Shown piece after piece: positions 36,301-50,400 of a DNA stretch of 64,000 nt (positions within the stretch are counted from its first letter, which is position 1; the number at the start of each line of letters is the position of its first letter). Position numbers and translations under genes: made by a program. The stretch is from assembly GCF_022539315.1 (NCBI RefSeq), contig NC_066317.1, forward strand, positions 30,078,048-30,142,047, given 5' to 3'. The notes beneath the pieces were generated by a model. It did not search any database and was not told where the DNA came from. It worked only from the letters and a program-made list of their open reading frames with translations. The stretch is from Serinus canaria. Its lineage: Eukaryota > Chordata > Aves > Passeriformes > Fringillidae.

Positions 36301-39300
36301 AAACTTATATATGTAATTTCACACATCACCAGCATTTTAAAGCCATTGGATGTTGGGAAATCCAGTATAAGATGCAGAATAGACATTTTGCAAACCAAAT
36401 GATCTCCTGCTGTAGAACATCCCTTTCAGGTAATAACATAAATCTTATGAGTGGGAATTTTCTAATTATTATCCAAATTATAGTAACATTTCTGGTACAT
36501 TCTAAACAAAATTTAATGGTGATTCATGAAAAAGAAAAAACGCTCAAGAGAATAAAAGTCTGACATAAACTGGGATAAAAAGGGAGTAGTTGATCTCCCT
36601 TGGATGTTGCAGAGAAAGAAAAAGAATGATGGATTACATTTGATCTTTGAAAATATTTAAAAAGCTGAATATACAGGAACCATATAATATTTTTAATTGC
36701 AAAAAATCACATCATTTATGGATGTTTAAGCCTTGAACGTGTGATCAGATTGGATAATAATCCAGTGTGAACATGCCTTTTTATTGTCTCTGTCTGACAC
36801 ACAGCTGTAAAATTGGCCCAGAAATGCTATTTATCAGACATGAAAATATTCTTCTGAAAACTAATGAATGAAGCTTATAGTGCAGACAGCACTTTCAGCA
36901 TGAAAATGAAACATGTTTCTTCTTCTATGGTTCTACGAATGTGGAAGAGATGAATGGAATTATGCTTCTATAGTGTTAACATCATTTCCATAATTGCCTA
37001 GGATAACTACATTTTTGAATATCTGTATTTCTCAAAGCTTTTTAAAATGCACAGAATTTGAAAACAGGGATTTAAAATTAGGTTTTGTGATGTTAGCTGA
37101 AAGTTTGCATTCTATTGTACTATGAATGATATTGCTATCCAGTATGGTGTTGAATTTTCATTTAACATGAAAATAGTTTTCAAACATTGCTGAAATAGGA
37201 CTTAGTAGTTACTTATCTTGAGTTCTCAAAATAGTAAGAGCCGCCAGCCTTATTGTGATCACTCCTAATATCTGTGCAATTAACTGAAAATTAATCTCAG
37301 GGTTTAAGTTCAGTCATTGCCTTAAGTGTTGGGATAATGAACTTCATTCAGATGTCAAAATTGTGAAGTTTTATTAAAAGTTCTCCTTTAATGGGTATAT
37401 CTATGGATTCCAAGTGGGATATAAAATCCAGTATTTAGATCTAAAGCTGCTACAGAAGATGAGTATGAATCACAACCCAATAAATAGGGACAGTGTGTAT
37501 TGAGAGTCTTTGCAGTGGTCAATACTCAAGTTATGTGATGGAACATTTGGTGTCTCTCTGATTGCATTTGCAGTCACTGCAAGCTGCTGTTCAGTGTGTG
37601 GCAGCCACATCAGGTTATTCAGCTGCTGAGCTGAATGCCTGGTGTTATGGACTACTACAAATTGAAGGAATCTGCAGTTTTAAGTCTAGCATGGGCTAGA
37701 GTGCTTCCCTTAATGACTTCAAATCTTCTTAGCATTCATCTTTGCAGACAAATTTTCTCTTAGTTAGCTGATGTAACAATGCTGCCTGGTCTTTCTAATT
37801 CACAGAGACCTACTGACCCTTGCTCTCCTTGAGCTCTGCAGACATTTTCCATTCAGTGTGAGGGTGAAGCTTAATCCATGATTTCTGATTATGTGCCTCT
37901 TAGAAGTACTGTGGTGATTTGTCACATAAGGCCTGACTCCATAGAAAGGATTACAGCCCTTTATGCTCCTAGCAGATGTTCTGTACATACTTTTCTGAAA
38001 ACTAAGGAAGTAATGTAAATAAAAAAAGATATTTTTTGTCTGTAAACCCCATATTAAACCATATGCTGCTCTCTCAGTTTGTGAATCTGAATGATCCTTG
38101 TGATGTTACTAGACTAATTTTTTCTTGTTTCTTGTACAGCTGCCAGTTAAGTTGAACAAACTCAGGTACTAAGCAAAGGCAATTGTAAAAAAAATTTAAA
38201 TGCAGAGTGTCTTCTATAGTTGGGCACAGCTTGTATTGTCTGTGAGGCTATGACATGTCCAGTAATTTATACTTCTCTTGTGTTCATTAGATTTACTTCA
38301 GATGCAACTGAGCTTGTCACTAAATTCAACATGTGGGTTGTAATGATATCACAAGGAATTTTCCACACAAGTTGCTCTAGTGCTTTTGGCAGAGGTATTT
38401 ATTGCACTGCATGTGTGTGGCACTAAAAGCAAATAGTCTAATGTCTCTCTGATAGCTGGACAGTTCCACTGCAATATCCCCTGTCTTTACTGTACAAATA
38501 TAATAATGCTTGGGAGCAACTCATGAACCAGTTTCCTTTAATCTGTAGGATTCCCATAGACAACATGCATGGGGCTTTCTTCTATACTAAAAATATTATA
38601 GCTGGTAGGGGGCTGATGCTGAGCAGCCAGTAAAGTGATAATACCTTGAAGAAGGAAGTAGGGATTTGGGGTTTTTTTAATCTTTTTCTAAGGCAGGTGT
38701 CATAGAGTCCTTTGAACAGTCATTGAGTGGTTTTGATGCAAGTGTCTACCATCACAAGGTGATAGGGATGTTGGTGCCATGGTGTGATGGTGTGTAGCCA
38801 TGTGAAGGGGGCTGCCAGCCCTGTTCAAGGTGGCAGGAAGGTGGCACTAAGATTTACTCACATTGCAGCCTGTCATTATCTGTAGTGCCTTTGGGAAGAG
38901 ATTGGCAGGCAGGACGTTGTGAGCTGTGTGAGTTCTTCTGATGACTTATTGCAGCTTTCAGTCAGGAGATCATGTGTTTCTTCTTTTGTGTGACTTGGTG
39001 TTTGTCTACCCATCTGTAACTCAGATATAACTTGGTCTTTGAGGTTTTTTCTGCCATTGTTCTGCCCTGAGAGCATGTAGTGAAGTTTCCATGTTTGATG
39101 ATTCCTTCATTATTCCTGTTTGCCAAGAGCATTGTTCTCATTGGTGTCTATATTATGCTGCTTTTGCTCTCATTATACAAAGTTCCATGTATTCCTTTCT
39201 CTTCATAATGTGAGAAAGGTCATAGGTACCCAGGGGTGTGGTATCTTTCTATGACAGTAGAAAATGTCAATTTGAAGTAAAGAATTTGTCTGCATTAATA

Positions 39301-41637
39301 TCTACTGGGGGAATAAAGCCTGAACTAGGAAAACTTGTGACTTGCAATGAAAATCAAACTGTTTATGTTCATTCAAACCAAACTCAGCCTTTTGGCACTG
39401 AAAACATCTCCAGCTGAAATTTTTTCATGCTATAAATTGCTGCTTGTGTTGTCATTTCAGCCCTTATGGGTCTATTTCCATTTATTCTCCAGAAAATATT
39501 TTGTTCTTCAAATTGAAAGTTTTCAAGCTCACAGTTTGGGTCTTATATCCTCAGAAGATGACTGAGCAGAAGAAAATACCATACCTTTTAATACTATTGG
39601 TGCTATTTAGTACTTTACATGTTTACTTGGCATTTTTTATTCTGAGTGTGTTTTGAAAAGAATAATTATTTCCAGAACTCCTTTTTGGGAAACTGTATAG
39701 TCTTATTACTATTACAGGAGTACAAAATTGCAATAGAAGTAGACTTTTTCTCACAAGGAAAATTCTAAAGTTCTTCAGGTGGTGGGTTGGGAACTACAGA
39801 CTTGGCACCTTGAAATCCCTTTCAATAGAGTATTACATCTAGTGGAATGAAGTTTGAATAAATGAAGTTCCTCAGCGTTCTGCAGTGATAGACTTGTGGC
39901 AGAAGCTGAGACTATTGATTTGGTGGCACTTTGACTTGACAAAGAAGGAGTTGAGATTCATCTATAAGCTCAAATACACACAATCTGCAAGTGGCTTCGT
40001 GTATATTTCAAGAGACTGGGATAGAAGCCAGTTTTCTTCTGGCAGCCATGTAGGACTGTACAAAGGCTGAGCTAAGTCATTCATCTTCACATTGTGACCA
40101 TGTAGGCATGTCTGCAAGGAGAAGGGCTTGTTTACAAGGGAATGGATTGTACACAGGGCAGTGACTGACTCCAGCTAGGATTGAAGGAATTTCTCATGTG
40201 AATGTGAGAATCACATGTGGCACAGAGCAAGTGCTCTAGAGGAATTAATCTCCTTGGCAGTTCATCATTGCAAAACTGTTTCTGTGCATTTTTAGATGGC
40301 TGCATATTTTACCACTATTACAGGAATCTGCTGTATCATTAATCATATTTGGATTTTTTTTTCCCCTGGAGCCTTGGCTGTCGTAAAGTAATGAAAATAC
40401 CTGGTAAAGCATGAGCACATAATCTATTTCTGTTCAAATATAAATGGTTTTGATAAGGTTTGAAAGAAGATGAGCCAAAACCCCCTGTTGTGTTCTGCAA
40501 AAGTGCAGCTTTCAGGGAACTCTGGAAAAAACACCCAGGCTTTGCATGTGACAAGAAGAGGTCTTTGTCAGCTTTTAAAAACAGGCATGCAATTTTGTTA
40601 AATGTTAGTGACAAGCTCCTACCTAAGTCAACAAAGTCATTTGGTGTGTGAACAAATTGTTCAGATTCCTTTTTGTGGAGCAGTGTTTATCTAAAGCTTG
40701 GCTTCCATGAGCCTGGGACTAAATGTCAGTGTTAAAGTGGTCTCATAACAAAACTTTCTTAGAGAGTTGCAAAAGATATTTCTGTCAATTGTGGCAAGTT
40801 CAATCAATTATAGATGTACAATATTTGGAGTAGAGACATGGTCTTCCACAAATGCTTAAATGAAATACAAACAATAGTAATTAATTTTTTCTCTCATTTC
40901 TTGTGTTTAATTAAACAGATTTATGTTAAAATCTTCATCTGCATGCTAAACCTTATATCTCTGGATTTTCTTTTAAGGTAAGATCTGACAGATAAACAGA
41001 CACTTTTTTCACATTTTTATTTCAGTGTAAAATTATAAAAACATGTAAAGATGGGACTAGAAGTGGGTATAAGTAGAAAAGGACAAGGAAGAGATTGGAG
41101 ATGATCACTTTGAAAATTCAAGTGGATTACCCTGCAAAATTATTTACCCATTTTTTGAGACAATTTATAAATATATTAGCAAAACCAAGGGCATAACTGT
41201 CTGAGGAGAGAGTGCAGCCAGTCATCAGTGTTTGCTACAGTAACAGTGCTGTTAGCAGATTTTCAAATAAATAATTTTCTGCTTAGTCTTTTGTGGGTTT
41301 CTTCTTTTCTCAGTGGGATTTTTAGACATCAAGTCATTACAGGTCTTCCTTCTTTTTTTTTATTTTGCCTTTCATCTCCCACCTCCCCTGTAGTAAGTTG
41401 CAAATGAATAGTAGGAACATCTTGCTTTTGCTCCTTTTTATGTTGCCATAGGCACTTTTGGTTTTTTTCCCTCTGCTTTTGGATCCTGTCTTTAATTCTC
41501 ATTTTCTCCATCTTTATATAGTAGTATATGGAAAAGTTATATGAAAAATATTCTTCCTTAAAAAGTATTCACTTTAGAACAGTAACTTCCAGCATGTAAG
41601 ACATAAAAATGTGCTATCAGAGACCAACCCTTCCTTT
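33346..41637. other. Long noncoding stretch, nothing recognised
   Basis: About 8.3 kb of AT-rich DNA. No exon, RNA gene or repeat family could be supported; all open frames are under 92 codons. A moderately repetitive tgatggtg/gccatggtgtgatggtgtg patch lies near 38760-38800. Confidence 0.5.
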
Positions 41638-42033
41638 GCTGAATGAGGAGAGGCTGAGATCACTTGGTCTGTTTTGCCTGGAGAAGGGGAGTCTGAGGAG
41701 AGACCTCATTGAGGTCTTCAGCAAAGAAATGCAAAAGAACAGGTACTGATCTCTTCTCTGTGGTGACCAGAGAAAGGACCCAAGGAAAAGGCCTGAAGTT
41801 GTGTCAGGGGAGGTTTAGGTTGGATATTAGGAAAAGGTTCTTCTCCCAAAAGGGTTTTGGGAACTGGAACAGCTCCCCAGGAAAGTGGTCACAGCACATA
41901 AGTGACCAGTGCCAGTGTTCAAGAAGCTTTTGGCTCCTGGTGTCACCCCTGGGGCCATCCTCTGCAGGGGCTGGAGCTGTTCACAGTGACCCTTGTGGGT
42001 CCCTTCCAACTCAGCATATTCTGTGATTCTATG
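41638..42033 (+). mobile_element. CR1 LINE 3' fragment with terminal 8-mer repeats (plus strand)
   Basis: The order gaggagaggctgag, gcctggagaaggggag, gagacctcattgaggtct, gtgaccagagaaaggaccc, gaagttgtgtcaggggaggt, ttaggttggatattagg, aaaaggttcttctccc, gaactggaacagctccccag, aagtggtcacagca, cttgtgggtcccttccaactcagcatattctgtg matches the 3' end of avian CR1. The wording cttgtgggtcccttccaactcag suggests a younger CR1-J/CR1-Y-like type, different from the 15.9 kb copy. It ends in two terminal units, attctgtg and attctatg (42018-42033), the diagnostic CR1 3' signature. It is 5'-truncated and ORF2 is broken. Confidence 0.95.
42018..42033 (+). repeat. CR1 terminal 8-mer repeats
   Basis: attctgtgattctatg: two units of the ATTCTRTG repeat that ends CR1 elements and primes their reverse transcription. 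Confidence 0.9.
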
Positions 42034-45000
42034 CAGCCACTCATCTTGATGCAGAAATTAGAATTCATAATGGAACTTAAAACATATCCATATTCTCTAT
42101 ATCTGTAGAGCCTCTGTCCTGTGAGTAGGAAATAAGCAGGCCTTTATTATTTGAAACAGTATTGTAGGACTTTATTTTCTATATACTGTACATATGAAAT
42201 ACTTGAAAATTCAAATTTGTGTTAATAGTTAAAAAAAATCACAGTAAAAGTAATAAGCAAAGCCTCTTTCAATAGTTCACTTGAAGTACTGGTTAAAAAT
42301 AAAATACATGAATGGAATAAAAATAGGGAAATGAAATTTTGCTGCATGAGGATGCCATTTTGTTTGAGGTGCCTCAAATATCCAGTCTCAGAGACAGTTA
42401 AAAAGTCAAAGAGTATGGCTAATTCCTGGCAGTGATAAAAAGGCTGAGGAAACAGATGTTCTGCTGCCACTTGTCAAAAACATGAAGACAATATACTTTG
42501 GATAAAAGCCCATGAAAAGGACATAGGTTTAGCAACATGAAAGGACAAAAACTGACACGTCCTTCATGAAGAATATCACCATTTTCCATGAATACTAATA
42601 GAACCCAAAGTCATTCTTTGCACAATTCCTAGCTAAAATATTTATATTCTGCCTATTGGTAGCATCATATTGGTTGTGTATTACCTCAGACTACTCTGAT
42701 TGACTGACATGTTTCATGCTAATTCCTTAGGATTTTATTTATTAACATTCTTGAATATGACTATGCTCTTTCTTGTTCTTTGTTCTTTCTGTGATGGAAA
42801 CTCTGGCAGACTCCATATGGGTGATTGTGCCTCAGTGTGATCTGTCTGTTTGCCCTGAAGTGAAAGAACTGAGTAATTAATTTGAAATCAGTGGGAATTA
42901 TTGCACACTGAAAAGAAATACAGCATCCAAGTACCTTAAATCTTCATTGCTGGGATCAGTTAAGGAGTTGGATGTGGAATAATGGTATGGTAGAGGTATA
43001 CTGTATCCAAATGAATTAAGAAGACCAGATCTTTGTTACTTTTTATGAAGTTGTGGTTAGTATAGTTTCAGTTTTGTTCTGACAATTTTTTCCCTTACTC
43101 CATATGGATTTCAAACAAATCAACACAAAATGTCTAGACAATATTTTACTTTTAGTTCTAATAAGGCACAAGTGAGGCAAGACCCCTGCCCACAGACAGA
43201 CAACTAAAAATTTTTTAATAATCAATGGACTGTTAAAAAAGTAACAGCTGCCATCAAACTGAGGACTAATGTATGACAGAATAAATAATAATGTGTTGAT
43301 CTTAGATAAAGAAAATTTCTTAAGTTCTTGCTGATCTACCTTAACTTTGGAAACAGGAGATGTTAACATGAGTGTTAGTCAAGAACATGACACACCAATG
43401 CTCAACAAGGTGCAACTTATTAGACAAGTCACATCTTTGTACATATAACAAGTGCTGATGTATCTTACTGCCCACCAAATGCTGGGTAAGGGAAAAGAGT
43501 GACTAATGAAGAGTGCAGAGTTAACAATTTCCACAGAAAACAGACAGCATGGTGATAAAGGGACCATAGTGATAAAGGAACCAATTCCAGTGCTTCTTAG
43601 TGAGTCTAATGCTGCCCCCTGAAATTTACATTTTATGACTAAAATGTAAATGAAACTGCCATCCTTGGCTCTGACTAGCTATAAAGCACTGAACAAATGG
43701 AGGATTAAAAACGAGGGCAAATACTCTTTATGTTAGAAAATGTCTTTTAAATAAAAAAAGCTGGCAAAAATACACGAGTATAGAATGGAAACATCAAGAG
43801 AAATGCTATTTTTATGGTGATTTACTGGAAAGTTCCTTGAAGAAAAACAATTCCTTTGCATAGAACATTTGATGCTAATGCCACAAGAATTTTCTTCGCT
43901 ATGGAGTTTCCATTGAGGTAACTCTCTAAAATGTTTCATTTCTGTTAAACTGTAGACAACCCAAACATGGCAAAGGAGATTATTTCAATTTTATTAATAA
44001 CTCTAAATATTGCTCAGAGAACAGGAAAGATAAATCTCAGGGCTAAGCAAACATTAATGCAGTGAAAGGCATTCAAGGCAGAAAATAGTGTGAGGTAGGA
44101 TGCCAAAGACAAATACTTCCCAGGGTGATTATTCTTTTAGCAGATGGTGCAGAGAGGACTCGACTGGTTTTTGTGGCACAGTAGGTATCACACAGCACAT
44201 GTTGCTCTAAGAATAATGAAGACATTTGCCATCCCCCAAATTAAGGGGAAAATGTATCATGCTATAAGTAATGAGCTGTCTCAGTTATTTTTGACTCAGT
44301 TTCTTAAGAAAGGGTTGGAGCAAACCACAGCAATAAATCTCTAGGATGCATACATCCCAGACTGATTTGCATTCAAGGTCATGACAAAGTTCAGCAAAAA
44401 TGCAGATCTGAGCAGAACAACTCTTCATGCATCATGGATTGCTGTGTTTCTTTTCTTTTTAGGCAGCTCTAATGAATAATGATGATTATCATGGTGGATA
44501 GGATGTTAGGGACAGTATGTACTTGTGCATATTTGTCTTGCAGTGTTTGTCACATGCCCACTTGCAGATTTCTAGCTAGAGTGGAAAACATCCAACAATG
44601 AACTCCACAAATTTATTAAAAAAAAACCCAAAGTAGCTGTTGAGTCATAAAGAATATTTTTTCTGAGGAGACATTCATGCTGCCTGATTTTATTCATCCA
44701 ACAAAAGTGCTTCACACAGAAATCTATCTTCCTGTGTTATGAATGAGAAAAAAATGTATTTGAAGTAGTACTTTAGGATCTGGGACCTCATCATGTATGT
44801 CATCTGGTGTATGTCATCACTAGATTCAAACTCCATTTCAATGATCTGATTTCTGTGGCAGAACCAAAGTACTTAAAATACACTGCAGCTCATCTAGGAA
44901 CTTAACTGTCTCCATTAATTTTATGTGGAGATAAGTTTGCCACCTTAATAATTTTATTTAGGTTTAAAGGTTAATCAATTAGACAGTTAGATACCTTCTG

Positions 45001-47514
45001 AGCAGTAGTTATCCATATAGCAAATCTGGACAATTTAATTTACATGTGATTTTAGATGGCACTATTTTATATCTTTTTATAGTTCAATCAGGAGATAAAT
45101 GGCACTAATGTAGATTTACTAAAAAGTAGAATGTGAAATTTACCAAGTCTTCAATGAAAGCTAGAGTGAATTTCAGGGTTTATTGACATAAACCAGCTTA
45201 TTTTTTAACATGCAAAATCTAATTTGTACTCTGTGGTTAATAATTAGTCTGCTTTTCTCTCTGGAGTTCATCAGTGTGGTCTCCATCAGCTTAGTGATGC
45301 TGCTTCTGTTGTGTGATAACTACACTGTGTCTTGTTTGCTTCTATTTTATTTTTATGCCTGGCAATATGCAGCCTTTGCATTCCTGAGATTGCAGTCCTT
45401 GGATAACAAGGTTGGAGTGGATGAGAAAATTATTCTTCCTGAGTAAGAGAATAATTTCCTATATATAGGGAGAAACAGTACTGCAGAGAGACCACTAATC
45501 TGATAGTTATTGTATATTTTTATAGAAATATAAATACATTCCTCCTCATGAAGGAATCTCAGGAGTCATACTCATTATTGCTATCATTACCAAAAACTTC
45601 TGGAAGAAAACCAAATAATTAAAACATCCATCACCAAAGAAATCTCTAGTCATCTAGTCTCTGCATTAGAGGACACTGACTAAAGGATGAGGCAAATTAA
45701 TTTAATTCATTTCAAAAAGACTTCTATAAAATGGACTGAAAAAACATGAAAATTAAGCAACAATAATTATATTTTTTGACATTTTTGAAATTGGAAATAG
45801 AGATGGATGGAGTCTTTTTTATTCAAAATTATCAAGCCAGTTAAAAAAAAAAAAAGCTTTTTTTTTCAGTTGTTTTGTTTCTATTCAATTCAAGTTAAAG
45901 CCCTTAAATTTGTCATGTAGAGAAAACCCTAAAGGCAGTTTCATTTAATTTCTTCAGCAGGTTTTACTTTCAGAGAAAATTCTTACACATCTTATGAGTA
46001 TCTCCTTCTGCAGTGTTGAAAAGATACAGTGTGAACAAAGGCAGACAAGGATGTGGTGTGTCAAATGAATCTGTTCCTTAAGTGTTCCTGTGCCTCTGTA
46101 AAATTGCTGTTTTCACATAAGCTGATTATACAGGTGGCATATGAAACATTTTCCTGCCAGTGGTGTTTTACTGAAATAAATACCCCAGGAAAAACAAGAC
46201 CTTTTGCAGGAAATTTCCATTTAGTTCTAGGTCAGGTCAACTTTAATCTCCCTATTGCCTGAGTCACTTTCTTCTTTGTTCTTTCATATTTGTTTCATTA
46301 TATAGAAACCAGAGGGCCCAGATGCACCACAGAACATGTGTCCAATTATGTTCTGCCTCTGTATTTGGATGAGTGGGACTGAGTGCTGCCATCATCAGAG
46401 GCTGGTTTCCCTGGACAGAAACTCTACACAGGAGGATTGCACAGGAGTGTGAGGAACTGGAATGGGACCCCTGATGAACCAAATGTGCTGTGGTTAACAA
46501 GCCTTTATCCTTAGCAGCCTTGTAATACTTCCCTTTCCATATCTACCTTCCAGAGGAGGGAAGAGGTGCTGATGGTTACTTTGGTACCACATATCAACAT
46601 GGTCTTGTGCAGCTTATGGGTTACTTTCTTGGGTAGGAAGAGCAGTGAAGGTAGCTGAGGATTGCTTGTGCTAGCAAATGTAGGGTCTCTGGAGCACTGT
46701 TGCCATCCAGTCTTCATTGCTGTTATCTCTGCTTGAGAATGTCTGTGTCTTTTGCAGTTATGTGCCTAATTTCTCCTTAACTGTAATAATCTCCTCTGTG
46801 TTTGGCATATTTTAGTAGGTAGAGTGACTCAAATTTTTCCATCTCTCTTTCTTCCTTCCTTCTCTACCAGTGATGCAAATTATTTTCCTATAGCAAGTAG
46901 GAAACCTGGGCTGGCTATGTGATTTTGTACTGCACTACAGACTCACTAATAAATCTTCTGGAAACTACAGCAGCAATCTTATGGGCTTATAAAACAAGCT
47001 GGACCAAAGGTGCCAGTGTACAGAGCCAAGCTGAAAGTCTTAATATGTGCAGGTGGGATAAACTCCTCAGGAGTATTTCAGAGCTGACTGTATTTTGATT
47101 TTTGCAGCTGTAATAACCTAACCACCAGCCTGTTATAATGCTGCAAGATACCACTCTATGAGAGCTGAAACAACCCCTTGTTGCATAGTAAGGGTGAACA
47201 ATGCCCTTTGGAAGTGGGAATTGGAAGCAGTATTAGATGAACTAATTTAATTTCCCTTTGTTTTGCAAATTTTTTTACCATTACTCATGAACTAGTCAGG
47301 CTATATTTTTTTTGCCATGTATTTTATGTCAACTGAAATTTAGAGTGTGTGGAATTAGACACACTGAACAGAAGACTTGAAATTTTACTGATACTGTCAT
47401 TCATTCCTTACTATTTTCTGTTTCAGCAGGCAGAAAAGTTGTAATTGTTAGATTTATTTAATAGTTTTAGTACCTCACAGAGATGAGGCTGGGTAAAGGT
47501 GAATATATTAAAGA
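42034..47514. other. Noncoding stretch, nothing recognised
   Basis: AT-rich DNA without a supported gene. Items seen are a 12-bp-arm hairpin (43624-43651) and an A13-gc-T9 near-palindrome (45843-45866). Confidence 0.5.
43624..43651. repeat. Inverted repeat, 12-bp arms
   Basis: atttacatttta (43624-43635) and taaaatgtaaat (43640-43651) pair perfectly across a tgac loop. Confidence 0.75.
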
Positions 47515-47601
47515 CACAAAAAAAACCCTCAAACATTGCTCAAAAAAGTGTTCAAAAAAGTTCAAAAAAACCCCCAAAGTTCAAAAAACCCCCCAAACAT
47601 T
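47515..47601. repeat. A/C-rich low-complexity repeat
   Basis: Repeated degenerate units of the form ttcaaaaaa followed by g or several c occur in succession. This is an impure minisatellite-like tract. Confidence 0.75.
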
Positions 47602-47808
47602 CTACTACTTCTTTGAAGTGACTGAACACTAGAAGTGGATAATTTTTTAGCAATAAAAGCCTCTAGACATCTTGCAGTTTTTGTGAAACTCTCAAGTTGC
47701 CTTGGCTTGAGTAATTTAGCACTTGTCTCCCAATTAAACCCACTTAAGAGTGCAGATGCTCCTGCTTCCATGTATAAATGTGTATCCGTAACTAAGTAAT
47801 GATTAAAA

Positions 47809-47816
<8 letters not shown>

Positions 47817-47865
<49 letters not shown>
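47817..47865. repeat. (TA)n microsatellite, 49 bp
   Basis: An uninterrupted alternating TA run of 24.5 units. It is likely length-polymorphic and prone to cruciform extrusion. Confidence 0.97.
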
Positions 47866-47868
<3 letters not shown>

Positions 47869-48836
47869 AGTGGAACAGATATCTAAGTTATTTTTATAAA
47901 CAAGTTTCTAACAAAATCCTGCTCATGTGGGAAAAAACTGCTTGGCAATGAAGAAAACTCAGTAACGTGCTATTCTCTTTCTCTCCAAGGTTTGTTCAAC
48001 AGGATCAGCACAGTTAATTAATGGCTTCAGATAGGCTGGAAATATGGGTCTCACAAATATGGTAGCTAAGTTTATGTGTGCATATGCTAAGTTTAGGCTT
48101 ACATAGAAGAACTCTTTAACCCTTGTCCTAACAGTTCTTTCTGTGGTCCTTGATGTGTTCGCGGCCTAAGTGAAAAAAAAAGACACCAAGGTGTTACTCA
48201 ATTAATATTCAAAGTGTAGCTGCTGTTTTTTGGGTCTAAGCATGAAGATGGGTTGGTAACTGCAAGGAAAACAGGCAAGAAATGAGGTTTGTAAGCAAAG
48301 GAGATTTATTGCATCCTTAATTTGCATCCTAACATTGACAATAAAAGGATAGAGAGAAGAAGATGAAGGAGAAAAACAGAAAATACGAATTAGCAAAGAA
48401 TTTGGAAATGCTTCAGATTGGAGGAGAGGATTTGGAAGTGAGGAGATAAACTTTCAAATTTCTCATGGGAGAATTTGCTTTTAATTCTTTAGGGGATAGG
48501 TTGGAAGAAAGTAAAGCACGTTGTGTAGACTAGAAAAGTACTTCCATTTTACCACTTTTCTCTTTTTAAAAAATAGCTGTAGTCATTACAGTGTTATAAA
48601 AGGAAGCAGGATGAAGGGATAGTTTGAGCAGTGAATCAAAGGTGACAAGAGGCAGCTAGGAACAGAGATATCTATTGTCAACTGGAACAATGGAAGAACC
48701 TAAAGTAAAGGGGTTGGACTCAACTTCAAAGCAGATCCACTAAAAATAATTTTTTTAGTGAATAGTATGTGTGCCTAAGGTAATAGAATGATTCCATTTA
48801 TGAACTTAATGACCTTCTTCAGGGTATTCTATTTTC

Positions 48837-48860
48837 TTTTTTTTTTTTTTTTTTTTTTTT
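48837..48860. repeat. T24 homopolymer
   Basis: Twenty-four consecutive T after ttttc. No retrocopy body is recognisable on the minus strand. Confidence 0.95.
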
Positions 48861-50040
48861 GGTGCAGTATGTATCTAGTGATTAAAATTTACAAAATGTA
48901 CATGTGAATTATCGTGTCACAAGTCTCATGTTAGTCAACTCAAATCCACTCTTCATTCAGGTTACTAAGTTTTCTACTTTGATAAAATAAAGAGACCTCT
49001 GTTAAATCCTGATTTTGTTCTTCTGTTTGAAGGTGGAAAACATGGAGTAAGCTGTAAGTGGTGGTGCTTTCTGCATTATCTGTATTTAAAATGCAGAATG
49101 CTGTCTGTCCTTCAAACCTTATTTCTTTCCAGGGTAAGTCAGAATATCATAACAGAGTTTCTACTATTCTAAGGTTTTATGATCAGTTTTTTCCTGATTA
49201 GTTTACAGCTTTTTTTAAAAAAAACCCTACTTAGTTCATGTGTGTAACTGCTAGTAATTACACAGTGCAGATTGTCTTATGAATTAACTAAGGTTCTTCA
49301 AGGTTGTAGAATTGCCTTAGCAACACAGTTTCCCTCCTGGGCTGTGTTTCAGAGAAAGGAAGAAATACTGCTGCTGTCATGGCTGCTGAATTCAGGGCTG
49401 CCAGCAGCTCTGAAAGCCTTTGTAGAAAACAGCAAGTCAGTAGCAAGTGTAAGACAGAATATACATTTTTCAAAGCAAGTTCCACTAGTAGCAAACTGTG
49501 AACACACAGTGCAAGACAGCCAAAAAGTGTGTTCCACCATGAATCACATCAAAATAAATAATTTTGGAAGCCATCAGTAACAGACGAGTGTGATGAAACA
49601 GTAAGGTAGGGAATGGCAATTTTTAATAATAGCAGGTGTAGTAAATTAGATTGGAAATGAGGGAATCCTAAAATGTAATTGGCTTCAATTTCAGATGCAG
49701 GGCTGCACTCTGAATGTTCAGCTTGAAGATGAAATGAAACTTATGAAAAATAGATATGAAGAACTGTAACTGTTTGTTGGGTGGAGGACAGGAAGGATGG
49801 AAACACAGTGTGATTTACAGGAGCTTTTTTCAGCTGTGGTTAAGGCTGTAAGTAACTGATAACAGGTGACCTAACTCAGCATGGAGGAGCCCTAACCCAG
49901 TTCTGGGAGAATTTTGATAATTTTTTTTTAAACATACATTGAGTTCAGGAGTAGATTTTTAATAACCTGTTGTACAATATATCACCAGCTGCTATCAATA
50001 TGGAAATTCAATTAATCCTAACACATTTGGAATAGTTACA
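48861..50040. other. Noncoding stretch, nothing recognised
   Basis: No supported gene. Overlapping open frames at 49272-49580 (102 codons plus, 63-68 minus) lie over a patch of low stop density and show no recognisable product. Confidence 0.45.
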
Positions 50041-50400
50041 GTAATGTTGTAGCTGCTGTAAGAGCTCAGTTGGACACAGGGCATTTTCTTCTCCAGCTGT
50101 CTCTCTTGCAATACACAAGGCTGTGGTGCAGATGGAATTACAGCCAGACCAGGCTTGGCTGTGCTCTTGCAGAGCTTCTTGGCTGCTTGTGCTGCAGGGA
50201 GGAGCTCTGCAAAAAGCTCTGCTGAGGAGGCATCAGCATCTCAGTGGTGAAATGCACTTGCTTCAAGCCCCAGGTCATTATTGTGAGATCAGAGACTGAG
50301 CTGAAAAGAAGGTGCTCAGAAGTCAGAGCTGCTCTGGCGTGATACAGCCTGCATGGTGCTGGGAAAGGGAACCTTCAGGCTGTGTGTTTCCCAGAGAATT
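50041..50400. other. Unclassified GC-richer island
   Basis: Rich in ctgc/gcag and gagctctgc-type words, with no long open frame. It may be an old mobile-element fragment, but I cannot name it. Confidence 0.25.
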
